This document shows positions 25,101 through 36,500 of a DNA stretch of 64,000 nt, in pieces (position 1 is the first letter of the stretch; every line of letters starts with the position of its first letter). The notes beneath the pieces are model-generated. The model was not told the origin of the DNA. It saw only the letters and a list, made by a program, of their open reading frames with translations, and made no database searches. Position numbers and translations under genes: made by a program. This DNA is from Ciona savignyi (taxonomy: Eukaryota > Chordata > Ascidiacea > Phlebobranchia > Cionidae): positions 521,188-585,187 of the forward strand of contig CH003393.1 in the NCBI GenBank assembly GCA_000149265.1, given 5' to 3'.

Positions 25101-25581
25101 GTGTCCGGTGTACGGTACCTGGGGCGCTTGGGGACGTTGTAATGTTACGTGTGGGTCTGGTACTCAAACTAGATCCAGATCGTGTCCACCAGCTGGTAGC
25201 ATCTGCGCCGACGATAACACTGACGGAGATACGCAATCCCAACCTTGTAATACAGGAGCTTGTGCAGTTGTAAGCAATTGGAGCTCATATGGCGATTGTA
25301 ACGTTCAATGCGGACTCGGAAATGCAACCAGCTCAAGGTCGTGTTACGATCCTGGTGCCTACGGTTGCCCAGCCCTCGTCCGTCATAGAACATGCGAAGT
25401 GTTTTGTGGAGAAGTGCGACGGGATAATGGGCCGTGTCGAGCCTACCCACACTGTACTCGAGAGGTCCGTAAAACGTGCGTTTTCCGGCATGGTCCTGGT
25501 CACTGCGCAAACATGCACGGGGAAACAGAGAGGTGCTATAACGGTACGGGGTGTTTTCTCTGCGCATTCGGTGTTTGCTGA
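13139..25581 (+). CDS. Gene A: secreted trefoil-like/TSR protein with extended N-terminus
   Basis: Proposed exons: 13139-13196 (signal peptide MCRYLLLLFLYVVLIA), 14479-14582, 14973-15051, 16110-16206, 16698-16862, 17433-17521, 18486-18569, 19081-19233, 19551-19679, 20019-20129, 20889-21006, 23078-23276, 23781-23922, 24281-25581; phases agree, 942 aa. From 19081 on, exons match B-E one for one: a CSVDE..NGVFNE exon, Cys module PPCLMNPC..CFAKH, Q-F-L-N acidic exon, LLEPPINVPYCQR, trefoil-like PGCYFD exon, W(S)GIHTNC exon, and a large last exon with three TSRs (CSVSCGTG, CNVTCGSG, CNVQCGLG) and a Cys-rich tail. Gene A lacks the Gly-rich linker and the RKKR site. Exons 2-7 (N-glycosylation-rich, e.g. 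FTNDTS, LNVTS, INVTL) have no counterpart in B-E. Exons 2-4 are the least certain; 15064 or 16240 are alternative exon ends and 16691 is an alternative start. Exons 2-7 could be a separate gene. Confidence 0.72.
13352..13632 (-). mobile_element. SINE family 1, near full length, gene A intron 1
   Basis: Reverse complement of the family consensus: TATCC-rich tail at the left, CCCGTGAATGGGAAAACCAA, ACGGGCAATCGTCAGATCAC, then CAAGGACACAACCGACTAGC and the tRNA-like head at the right (about 13570-13632). Confidence 0.85.
14040..14150 (+). mobile_element. SINE family 2, gene A intron 1
   Basis: Head GGCCGTGTGGCCGAATGGTT resembles an A box of a Ser/Leu-type tRNA; ends with GGCCGGTCAAAAAA. Function and family name are not known to me. 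Confidence 0.65.
16421..16612 (-). mobile_element. SINE family 1, partial, gene A intron 4
   Basis: Contains CGGGCAATCGTTTGATAACC, GGGCTACCGGAGCTATTGCC and CTTGCCCAAGTACACAACCG, all reverse-complement blocks of family 1. The 3' tail is missing or diverged. Confidence 0.7.
17190..17405 (-). mobile_element. Two SINE family 2 copies, gene A intron 5
   Basis: Two tandem partial copies. Each reads, on the + strand, (C)GAGCCAAGTTTCGAA.., GACCGT.TTTTATATA.AATTC and GTTAACCATTCAGCCACA, the reverse complement of the tRNA-like head. The second (about 17297-17405) is the more complete. Confidence 0.65.
18638..18662. repeat. (TA)n microsatellite
   Basis: Uninterrupted TA dinucleotide run of about 10 to 11 units in gene A intron 7. 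Confidence 0.8.
19310..19415 (+). mobile_element. SINE family 1, 3' portion, gene A intron 8
   Basis: Carries ATGGGCGCGAGGTGATCTGA, CGATTGCCCGTGTGTTAACC and ACGGGGATAAACATGAATAT ending in the TATCC tail. The tRNA-like head is missing. Confidence 0.75.
19838..19970 (+). mobile_element. SINE family 1, 5' portion, gene A intron 9
   Basis: Starts TCCGGCCGGATAGTCTGGCGG (tRNA-like head), then AAAGGTTGCAGGTGAGAAAC (B-box-like), TGGTCGCTAGCTAGTCGGTT and CTGGGCAAGGCACTATACGG; truncated after ACATTGCCT. Confidence 0.8.
20241..20541 (+). mobile_element. SINE family 1 with a 67-bp internal duplication, gene A intron 10
   Basis: A diverged copy in which the segment ACGCAACGCACTGTAATAGC through GGCTCGAGGTGATATG occurs twice in direct tandem (about 20382-20435 and 20449-20502). 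It ends with the family's AATATCCTATTCTATCC tail. Confidence 0.75.
21336..21437 (+). mobile_element. SINE family 2, gene A intron 11
   Basis: GGTCGTGTGGCCGAATCGTT head, central CATAATGACCAGCCCATCC, TCGAAACTTAACCCGATAAAAA end. A second partial copy is at about 21075-21200. Confidence 0.7.
21564..21741 (-). other. Possible coding exon on the opposite strand inside gene A intron 11
   Basis: On the - strand an acceptor-like AATTGCAG (plus 21742-21749) precedes a stop-free 59-codon stretch ending at a donor-like CCG|GTAATA (plus 21558-21563). The reading (e.g. VTELTVKQLGPTKYF, FAESYLPKLLDLMNQTLFP) has normal amino-acid composition but matches nothing I know. A - strand ORF at 22511-22744 (start MSFLDCCLIEQAF) could be a partner. 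It may be a nested gene or chance. Confidence 0.25.
22866..22962. repeat. TTCACACAATTTT low-complexity direct repeats
   Basis: Irregular repeats of (TTT)TCACACAATTTT and TTCACATTATTT in gene A intron 11, just before the trefoil-like exon. Confidence 0.6.
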
Positions 25582-27194
25582 CGTGTGTTGGCTTGAGATT
25601 CTTCTAGTCCTTGAACTGCTGCGAGTTGCCTTTGTTCTGGGAATCCCAGACCTTTTGAATTGCGGAAAACGTCGTATCGCCGTTTCCGAATTCGCAAAAA
25701 CATTGCCCTCTTTAAAATAGTGACGCAAATCGTAAAAGTCACACTCGTCATAATTAAATGACGAAGTTCGACGCAAACACGAGACGCGTTATGACGTCAT
25801 AAGGAGCATTATCGATTCGAACGCCCGAGATGGTCTAGAAACATTTCGCCTGAGGGTTTGCGTCCGTTACGTCATTCAACAGGGTTTTATTCCATTTATT
25901 TTTGAATCGTTATCTTGCAACGGCCATCAATGCATAAAAAATACAGCATCGTATTTGATTGTAAAATATTTTTTTACTGTTATTGCTTTTTAAAAAAACG
26001 GATACCATTTGAAATTTATTAATGTAACTCAGCAGCACATAATTCGAAGCTCTCACGTCATTTTCCCGCATAAAATATCGTACATTTCTAAAATAAAATT
26101 GTTATTTGTGATAAGGCTTATATATCTAAGTCCATTATATGCAATCTAACGCTGGATAAAGTTTGATGTTTGATAATACAACGTTATAAAAATATAAATT
26201 TGAAGTTATATATGTGCATTTTTCGAACTGTTTAGTTTATATGTTTTTGTTTCAAATTAAGAAAAAAAAATGGACGCGCACAAATATGGCTAAAGACACA
26301 AGTATGTCTTAAACTAAAAGATAAACAGAAAACACGGGTTCTAAACATTTGTATAGACATTATTAATTGCAATTAACTTTATTCTCTCATTCGTGTAAGA
26401 ATAACGACACAATAAGCATGTATTGAAATCTTTATAGAACGAGAACACCTAGAGTTTTGTTTCATGGTGTTCTTATATGCAATCAAACTTATGTTCACAT
26501 GTGGGCATGAATGAGGATACTAATATGTGTTTGAACTGATTGATAAAACAAGTTTATTATATGAGCAATGAAATTGTTATTTGCAACCAAGCTTTATGTT
26601 TTGATCCCTCGGTCGTCTACTTAAGTTTGTGAATAACAAAAGGTATAAAAATATTAAAGGGACTTTTATTGTTTTATTGTTTTGTGTATCTAGAAGCATG
26701 CAATGTATGGAAGAAATTGATTTTCAATAACAACAGCAATTAATCCAATAATTGTAAAATTAACACCGTTACGTGTCAAACAATACGTAGTAAAATCGTT
26801 TGCAATATGCATCTCTATCATTAATCATTTATTTTATTTTGATTGGGTAATTATAACCTTCTTGAATTTAAATACATTTTTAACCAGTTGCATCGAAAGG
26901 GGCAGAAAATGCGTAAAATAAACGGCAGAAAAATGCATGTTTAATGACTATTCTTGAATATGTTGCATTTACTTTCTAGTTACTGATTATGTCGAGTAAT
27001 TAGAGGGTGGTGGAATTAGCAGCTCTCCTGGGGGCAGGGTGGAAACTTGTACCACCCTAGTTTAACACGTAATTGTATTATATAAGGGAAACAGAAGGAC
27101 TTGATAGATACGTGACCGCAAAAATCTAGGTTAGGCTGTAACCAGCTTTCATCTGTTAGGACTGAAGCCATTTGTGCAGTTCCGGCAAGAAAGA
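25582..27194. other. Gene A-B intergenic region
   Basis: AT-rich. Holds the presumed gene A 3' UTR (AATAAA at 26092-26097) and the gene B promoter (TATA at 27079-27086). No repeat of the two SINE families and no convincing ORF; the ORFs at 25289-25776 are shadows of the TSR exon. Confidence 0.5.
27079..27086 (+). promoter_or_regulatory. TATA box candidate of gene B
   Basis: TATATAAG lies 109 bp before the gene B ATG at 27195. It is less certain than the C/D boxes because the flanks are not shared. Confidence 0.35.
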
Positions 27195-30100
27195 TGAATT
27201 GTAGATTTTCTGCTTTGATTGGGGTTATTTTGTGTTCTGGTAAGTGGACAAAATGCATGATTTTTGTTGTTTTAATTATTAAACTTGGTAGTTTTAGGTC
27301 ATGCCTTTTATATTAATTTGTTTTTTATGCACTTGTTGTATAGTTAACAAGTTTTACGAATCGAGTGAGCTGACCGTTTGAACAGACATATGTTGTCGAT
27401 TTTCAAACAGACAATTAAAGGTTTTCATTGAGTTTCTATTGTTTGTACTTATGCTCCTGTGAACTACAACTACATCAGCACAAGACTATCAAATTCGATT
27501 CGTGATGGGCAATACACAAATAAACATAGACGCTTTCATGCATGATTGATTTTGTTAACATTTCACCCCCCCCCAAATGAAAACACATAGTATGACTTGA
27601 CCATCAGTAATTAAGAATTGTTAAAATGTGTGTTGTGGTTGAATATGCAATGATTTGCTTGCTAAACGCCCAGTGCAATTAATCCAGCCCATAGGCCTAT
27701 ATTTTCTTATTTATAAGTAACGTTTAAAAACGCAATAAGAAAACCTTTTCAGCTGTTCAATGCATGGACGTGCCTTGTAGGAATGGAGATGGGCAACTTG
27801 TAAGCCTGGAAATGTGTTCAGGCGTCGGCTACTGCGTTAATAATGGCACCCACTGTAATGCACAAGGTTTGTTTAAAGTAACTTTCTTTTTGCGTTTTGT
27901 TTGATACGGCTACCTTATTAACATTAGTATAACGCTGAGATATTGAATCGTAACAGCCAATTGTGAAACTAAATCTTGTGTACACAAAGACACTTATTGT
28001 AAAAGTTTACACCCCGTGCTACAGTGGGATGCTGGTTGGTTATCCGACATGACTCTAAAACAAAACCACTTATGTTTAAAAAAAGAAGGCTCTTACAACC
28101 CTGTAGTAAAGTAAATCCTTATGAGTTTAATATAGGATATAGGTTTTTTTAGTTCACGCTTAGCAATATCAAATACATTGTTATAGCATTGCTTTTGCAT
28201 CCTACTAAATATATATTTATCGATTTCACAGCCCAACAGACTTCTCTATTAATTGGCAATGACTTGACCAAGTTCACCGCCTCTCTTGAAGAAGATAATG
28301 ATACATTGGATGCCCGCCTCTTCCCAATCGGTATGAAGCTTAAAATGTATTCATTGACGCAATGATAAAACATTGCTTATCTAATTTACCTAGTTTTAAT
28401 GGCTTGTTGTAGTGTTCAATAAAGCTAGTAGGACATTAAATCGAAGCAATGGAGAAATGATCTGCAGATTTTACATCCGTCGTTAATTCAAGCCACAATG
28501 CACTTCATTTAAAAATTATGGCTTTTCTGGTTAACTCTGCACCTTATATATGTTAAGCGTAACTGAAAGATTTGCCTCAAAACTATTATACTCGTTAAAA
28601 AAATTCGCGAATATAATTAATTTCCAGAATTTAGCGAAAACGACCAATTATAATAAGCTTTTATATTCAGGAGGCGTTCCTTTCGGTGGTCAATCCATTA
28701 CGCCGCCCGTTCCTTACGGAAACGGCCAGTTACCTACCAATATACCGAGCAGTCTTCCTGGTGGTCTTCCGCCTTTGCCCGAAATAAGCGGACTGTTTCC
28801 CGGAACTGGGGGTTCCCCTCCCGGGCTCGGCAACGTTGGCGGTCTACCACCAGGGTTGGGTCTTCCAGGAAGCCTTATCCCCGGTTCGGTTGGTACAGTT
28901 TTTCCGAACAACTGTCAGAATAGCTTCCCATCGATATGTGGAATTTCCACGTACTCAACCAACATTCTCCAACTGCTAGATGCGCCGGTCAATATTCCGT
29001 ATTGCAGAAGGTAAATTGTAATTTACTGAAGAAGTTTTAACCTTTTTGAAGTACGCCTCCTGTGTACTTTGTGTATCATTCTACAAATGGCAAACAGTCA
29101 CGAGATATTTATTTTAAAGTAAAGACATAGTTCATACACAATTTTTAATAAAATGACAAGTGTTTCGTTTGACTCATCCTTCTTGTATGTGGATGCTTTA
29201 GTAATTGATATGCTTGTAAAATTCGCCTTTATGTTATTGCTAATTGGAATTTTTTTCTGCACCATGGTAAACTCGACGCAAACATGACTAACTTTTTGTT
29301 GGTAAGGCATGTTGTGAAAAAGAATGACAAATCTTAGATGTAATAAAATAACATATATATATTTTTGAAATAATTATCTATAACGAGTCCGATAGTTTAG
29401 TTCAAGATTAGACCCAGTAAAATACAAAATCTGATACACATGTTTTTTTAACCAGAATTCCCTGTTCAACAAGCAACCCGATGCTTGAAACCGATCGCTT
29501 TGCTTGCCACGCAGTGCCCGGATGTTATTTCGATCTAGAACTTGCTAATCTGAGAAGGATGTATCCCAACAGTGTGTTACCGGGAGTGCCGGTTTGTCAT
29601 CTGGCTATTCGGAACCGAAAGTTTCAATATTTGGCAAATCAGTACATGCAGGTAAGCAAGCAATCGAGCGTTTCTACAATATCGCAACATGCATGGAATT
29701 GTAAGATAGTAAAGGAAAAACTTATTAGTTAATATCGTACTTTTTACTATAAAACCAAAGGTAAAGCAATATCTATATCATATTCACCAAAGTTATTTCG
29801 ACACAAACGTTTCGTAACGATTTCACATTTGAACATTAGCCTATGTGACACCATTTTACACTAGAGTTTATTGCAGGGCAGGGGTAGATGGAACGGAATT
29901 TACAACAAATGTTTTATTGAACAAAACAAGAATGAGATATACAGTCCAGATGCTGGCTGCTATGTCATCAGCGTGCTAAAGTACATGGGAATCCAACGTA
30001 AACTGGCCGGTTGGGACGGTAAGATATTAGTAGCCTACCATATAATACTAACTTTCTGTAAGTTAGTATTCTATGGTAGTACATATAACTAAATAATATC

Positions 30101-31865
30101 GGAGTAAGCCGAAATGTCTTAGCTCCCCGTGGACCGTAGTTAAAATAGCCATGTGATTGCGCCACGTATGTATGAACAAAATATTAAATTATAACAAAAT
30201 ATAGTTGTTGTTAACGGTTCTACTATATAATTATACATGATTGGATATGTATTTGTTATTTTTCTGTTGACAGTTTTTTAACCACTGTCGGGTTATCGGA
30301 GCTATTGCAATATGGTGCATGTGAATAATACGTTACTTTAATTTTAACGCAAGGCAATAATCAACTGGGTTTAGGCGATACACACTAAATTCCTTGCCCA
30401 AAAACTTAAAGGCATACATTTATACGATAAAAATGCTATTGTCAAAGTTTGTTAAAGCCCATAATCTACCTAGACATATAGAAAACCATTCTTATATTAT
30501 TATTTTGATACCCCACCGATTACAATCGTATTCCCAGGGATTACAACTGAAGAGTGTTACCTGATCGATGGATGCCCGGTAGATGGAGGATGTTTTCATC
30601 CGGGGCAGCTTAACCAAATCCAAGTGAGATCTGGCGAGGACGAGACTAGAAACTCTTTTAACTCTGGCATGAACTACTACGGCCAGCCAAAGTGTATGGA
30701 ATACAATCCAACAACCTCCGACGAGCTTCTACAGGGATACCACCAGTGCAGACAAGCAGGTTGTGTTGTCGATCCGCAAATCAACAGTGACGTACTCAAG
30801 TATAACCTCTATCGAGTGGCGCGTACACTACCAGCGAACAAACAAGCCAAGTTTTGGGGCGAGGTTATACAAAACAGAATCACGCCGGACAACTACCAGC
30901 AGTTCCTTAATAAAATTGAACAAAGATGCGTTCTGCCGGGTAATGGTATAAAAGGGTATAACAACCTGTTGGCATACTCCCTCACGCTTGGAGTATTGGG
31001 TAGTGGAGCATCGGTACCTCGAAGTGTTTTGCCCAACAATCCAATGTTTCAGCCACAATGTCCATACCAGAATTTCGGTGCTGGGCTTACTTCGTTAAGG
31101 GGGAAATTTACAGGATGTTGTGAAAGGAATCTATGCTACATTCCAAGGACAAGCATTCTCACACAGCAATCTGGGGTGGCGTCGTACAATGCTCAATGGG
31201 GAGAATATACTCCATGCACAGCACGTTGTGGGGGCGGTACAAGGTTTAGAAGAAGAAAATGTGTCCAATTTAAACCTGGGGACTTAAACTGCGATGTAAA
31301 CAAGCAAACGGAAAGATGCAACGTGGAAGCTTGTCCGTATTTTGGTTCTTGGTCTACATATGGGCAATGCTCTGCTTCCTGCGGCGGTGGAACTCAAACT
31401 AGATCTCGCCAGTGCTTACCAGCAGGAAATACATGTGAAAATGACGACCAGGGCGGAGAAACTCAGTCGAAAGAATGCAATAACATAGCATGTCCAGTGT
31501 ACAGTGGTTGGACTGGATGGTCACCGTGCAACGCTGTTTGTGGGCTCGGTGACAGGATCAGAGAGAGAACCTGCACAGCGCAAGTAGGAGGAGCGCCATG
31601 CGATTTGCAAGTTTTGCGTGATACAAAACAGTGCGAAATATCCTGTGGTGCGTGCGAAGAACGACGCGAGCGATGCCTTCCGCATCCAAACTGCTACCGG
31701 GATGTGGTGAAAGAGTGTGTGCCCGATGCAGCTGGCGGTGCCCACTGCCCGGAGTGCCGTACCCCGGTTGCAAGAAAAGAACGCTGTGCACCACAAGGCG
31801 GACCGCTGGTTTGCATCTATTGTGCCCAATATGGAACCTTGTGTAATTTGTTGAATCCAGTTTAG
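27195..31865 (+). CDS. Gene B: secreted trefoil-like/TSR protein
   Basis: Exons 27195-27240, 27753-27866, 28232-28330, 28671-29010, 29456-29651, 29877-30018, 30538-31865; GT-AG with consistent phases (1,1,1,2,0,1), 754 aa. Order: signal peptide MNCRFSALIGVILCS; Cys module CMDVPC..CNAQ; acidic exon ending LDARLFPIG; Gly/Pro-rich linker (about 75 aa of GGLPPLP, GLGLPG type) ending APVNIPYCRR; trefoil-like PGCYFDLELANLRR exon; RWNGIYNKC exon; last exon with ECYLIDGCPVDGGCFHPG, YHQCRQAGCVVDP, GCCERNLCYIP, TSRs CTARCGGG, CSASCGGG, CNAVCGLG, and a Cys-rich tail. It lacks the short second exon (CNIGQF type) of C-E and the RKKR site. TSR1 lacks the Ser/Thr of the O-fucose consensus. Poly(A) candidate at 31885-31890. 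Probably an extracellular structural or adhesive protein; the family function is unknown to me. Confidence 0.9.
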
Positions 31866-33310
31866 TGAGCCGTCATATATCAGCAATAAATGTTTTCTGT
31901 ATAAATCATATTTTTTGTATACAAAGTGTTGATTCGACAAATATGATGCTATTTTCGCGATTGTATTGCCGAATAAAGAGCAAACAATTATGATTTCGAG
32001 ACCCAAATGCAAAAAGATTCAATGGAGAATAGACCACCTATTTCTGTTAAGATGATTCAAAACATGATTGAGTTCATTCAAAACATGATTAAGTTCAATT
32101 ACCTTACAAAATGAATCAACATGGTTAATAACAATTTTGGCCTAACGTCTTTTCATTGCCCTGTATAAGTCTTGGGTTGGGCAATTAGGCCAGGGTAGTC
32201 ATATTTTCAACATATCGCGACTATCGCAAGTTGGTAGGGAAGCTACTGCGGTGCGTTGTATATTTAATAAAACTGAGTTTGGATTTGGGTAACGTGCTAT
32301 GCCTAAAAACACAGCCTGCAGGAGGTGTTTGTGGTAAATTTCGCTCTTACACTTAACTATCCCTCCTCCTTGAGAATTCGTACGATGTATAGACAACGCT
32401 TAGTACAAAAGTGGGCTATTTCAAGACATCTAAATATACAAAGTAAACGATGAATAAAATTCTGTAAGGTGGGAATAAGTACTAGGTTTTATAGCATATA
32501 CAGTTTGTATGGCGTATATTTTATTTTCCTAATCGACTTATAAATAGGTGTAACATCAGCTAACTTATTCCCGGGAAACAGTATTTTAAATGAATGGATA
32601 CTTTCTCTATTAAAATTAAGGGCTCAAATAGGCTCGCATGAATCCCTATTGATTCTCCTAACCTGTATAAAGAACTGTTTAACTCATACGCAGACTCGAA
32701 CAAGCGAACGCATCTGAACTTTTTATCCCAGCGATTACTGGTTAATTTAAAATTTCAGATTCAAGTGAAAATCTAGCTGCCTTCTGACCACTGCAAATTT
32801 GAATTGCAAAAATAACAATAAAATTGAAATATTATTCATTTTTCACAATGATTAATTATTATAATAAGACAAGCAAAGTAAGCATTTGAATGTGGCGCGA
32901 ATCTGTCGGTTTTGGAATTGTAAATTGTTTCTTGCGTATTTAAAGCACACCATTAGAAAAGTTACGTCCGACACCTAAAAGTAAAACATATGACACAAGG
33001 ATTTTGGAAAAGAACTTTTGTAACATTTACAAAAAAAAATCGGCTACAAAATTTGGAAACAATAATTTATGATTTATTGGCAATATTTTAGTAAATGTTT
33101 TTTTTAAGCAAGTTTTTTTAAACACGAATAAAAAATATAAGAACTGAACTTTTAATTAATTATTACGTAATTTTATTTAGCTTGAAATACCAGCAATATT
33201 GTAATAACGTCAATTAAAATTGCCCGTAAATTTGAGCTCTTTGCAACGATTAAGGCAATACCGGGTAAGTAGGTCATCGCGCCTACCACGGTCAAGTTTC
33301 GTGAATACTT
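31866..33310. other. Gene B-C intergenic region
   Basis: AT-rich, with gene B's 3' end, a short family-1 SINE remnant near 32195-32260, and otherwise no recognised repeat or ORF. Confidence 0.5.
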
Positions 33311-33368
33311 AAAATCGCCGCCGGGTTAGATGTGTCTGGCACGGTTCACTAGATCTCGTGTATAAAAG
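33311..33368 (+). promoter_or_regulatory. Proximal promoter of gene C with TATA box
   Basis: AAAATCGCCG at 33311-33320, TGTCTGGCACGGTTCACTAG at about 33333-33352 and TATAAAAG at 33361-33368. The same elements with the same 50-bp AAAATCGCCG-to-TATA spacing occur before gene D (40019-40076). The coding ATG follows after a UTR splice acceptor (TTTTCCAG, ending 33552). Confidence 0.75.
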
Positions 33369-33570
33369 GCAGACCACTTGCTGTGGACATCACAACGGAC
33401 ACGAGCACCTAATATGATATATATACATATACAGTGTGTCTTGTGTCAAGCTTGTGTATGTTTTAAGAGATATACAAAGTTGCCGGTACGCTCAAACGAT
33501 GTTTTGTTGCAAAGCTTGAATTTAAATTTTTATTATTTTTTTAATTTTCCAGCGTTAGCTAAATAGTGAA

Positions 33571-36500
33571 ATGAAGTTGTTTCTTGTATCAAGCGTTCTC
33601 GTGATCTTGGCTGTTGGGTATGCAGGTAAGAATACATGTTAATGTAAAATATGTTGACTTTTTAAATATTTTATCATAAACCCCAAACCGCTATAAGTGG
33701 TGGCACGATTTGCGGATTCGGCGGTCACATTTCAAATAATCTTTTTTTGTTTTTAGACAGCTCGAATTGTAACATCGGTCAATTCACCGGTTTCAACCAA
33801 GGTAAGAATGCAAAATTCGTGTTACGTATTTGGGCACGTTGACGTTTTTTATAAAATAAATTTTAAGTTAACCTGTGTAAATGGATAAAGAAAACTGTAA
33901 CCTGGCATTGTTGTATTTAAACTGTACAATTAATTAGGTTTTAATGTTTTGGGCTGTTAAAACAGGGTTTGTTGCGTCGCATTTCAACGGGTGCACACAA
34001 TTTTGCACCGCACATTAAACACCGCATGGTAAAATAATCGTAATCTGGTGTTTTTTACACGTTCCAATTGTAAAAGTTCCTCTGTGTTAATTGAGTGTGT
34101 TTGAGTAAAATTTTGTGTTCTAACAGTTTTCATTTTACAGCCGATCCTGGTCCATTCGTGGCCTGTTTGAAGGACCCGTGCTCTGTTGATAGCGAAGACG
34201 TGGCTTTAGTTAACTGCACTTTGCATTCACATTGCGCTTTGCACAACAGCCAGTGCTACGCTAAACAAAGTAAGTTTGTAGCCGGCCTTGGGTTTAACAC
34301 CTTATTTGTATCCTATATCTCATCAAAATGGCTTAAATATTGGACAATAGTGACCATGGGTGTGGTTTTAAACGATGGATAGATTTGTAATTTTTATACA
34401 AGTTTATTATAATAAGTTCAATATTGTTAATGTATAATTTTAATCAAGTAAAATTAGTTTAGTTTAGTTTATTCATTTTTTGCCCTAGTATTTAAAAATG
34501 GCAAGCGAATAAAATAACGACACGGGAACAGGAAAAGACGGCAAAACGAACAGTCGTTAAAACACGTCATTGAAAAAATGGATATAATTTAATAAATATA
34601 GCGGACGCGGCCGCCAAACCTAGGCGAAAGAACAATAATGTGCAAACAAAATTTAATTAAAACCAAACAATATAAAAATTTTTCTTTCCAGGAGCTTCAC
34701 CACCAGTCGATTCGCAACAGGCATTTTTCGAGCTTATTGCCAGCCAAATCAATGCTGGCGCAGCTATAAATACAACGGATGAAGATGCCCGGCTATTTCC
34801 AATTGGTATGGCAATTAGAACCAAGTAGGATAAGACATTCATGTTTAACCCCTGGTGTTAACACGGTAAATCGTCTCGATCCCAATATTGGGCTACTGGA
34901 GGTATTTTAGTGTGTTGTGTATGCTTTGGACATTCCTTTTAAATAGGTAGAACCCATCATTTACTATGTTCAGATAACGTTCGTTAAGTGCCATGCTAAA
35001 GACACAACCGTCTAGCTAGCGACCAGTTTCCCCCTGAAACCCTTTGGTTGAAAAGCGACGTACTAACACACTAAGCTAATCAGTAATAATGTTGTCACTA
35101 ACAATTAATCTTATCTAGGTGGACAAGGCGGGTTTCCACCTCAAGGAGGTTTGCCACCCATTGGAGGGTTCCCAACAGCACCTACTATTCCCGGTTGCAA
35201 CAGCCCAGTGCCTTCCCCGTATCCAAATCTTGGCGGTCTAGCAGGCCTTGGGGGCCTTGCCGGTCTTGGCGGAGTTGGCGGTCTTGGTGGAGTTGGCGGT
35301 CTTGGTGGACTAGGTGGAGTTGGCGGCCTTGGTGGAGTTGGTGGCATTGGTGGACTTGGCGGTCTTGGTGGCCAGGGAGGTGTGGGTGGCTACGGAGGTC
35401 TTGGTTCGTTTCCAACGATCTGTCCATCCTCCTTCCCTGCAACCTGCGGCATCAACGCGCAATCCAACTTACTTCAACTCTTAGAGCCCCCGGTCAATGT
35501 TCCTTATTGTCAAAGGTAAAGATTTGTCCAATATTTGGCACATAACACAACTTGTTAGCATTTTAAGATTCCACGCAACGTAGCCCACTCAAATAAAAAA
35601 GAAACAGGGTATAAAATGTAATTACAAGTGTCAGTATGTCCCAGAATATATAACATGTTTTTAAAAATATTAATCTAGTTGTCTATGGTAAACGTTAGGC
35701 CCTTTATTTGCTACATAACACTTCTTATCGAGAGTTTAACAGCCTTGCGCAATAAAGCCTACAACAAACATTGAAACATAAAGAAATATTATCTAAAGTT
35801 TAATTAGAAATGCAAGTGTCCCTTTTGTTTATAACACTTTATTTAATGTTATACGATTATGTTTGTGAAAAGTTCTATTTATTTGCTGTGTATACATCTT
35901 CAATGTTACTTAAGCAAGTGCATCAATCCAATATATGTCAATGTGTACCACTATAACAGAACGTGGTTTATCTTGAATTACAAAATGTATTTGTTTGCAG
36001 GATTCCATGCTCTTCCAGCAATCCCTGTTTGGAAAGCAACAGATTTTCCTGCATGAGCGTCCCTGGCTGTTACTTTGACCTTGGACTTGCCAATCTTCGG
36101 CAACGATACGGGAACCATATTATGCCAGGAGTGCCGGTCTGTCATCTTGCGATCAGAAACCGAAAGTTTCACACGATAGCAAGCAATTACGTTCAAAGGG
36201 TAAGAATCTTAAGCTTATATACCATAACCAGCTAAATGATCATGATTCGTCCGAATATATTGTTTTTAGTGTCAACTGTGTATGGGTAAAAGTGTTTTAT
36301 ATCATACAATAACAAAATATGAATACGGCCTATGTAGATAATCATACTGAATAAACCATAGAGGGTGACAACAAAGCAGCAATTGTATAATACAATTCAG
36401 GAATAGAAAAGTGTTAGCTTGCTAGTTTTAAGGTCGGGACATGTTGTAATATCTAATGAACATTTTAAATTCAAACAACCCTCCTTTTATCTCTCCTTAG

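Noticed and set aside
24880..25776. Several 120-147-codon ORFs on both strands over the gene A TSR exon
   Set aside because: GC-rich, Cys-codon-rich TSR sequence opens other frames. The same pattern recurs over B (31521-32012), C (37576-38020), D (43338-44009) and E (54270-54710). None has its own splice or start context.
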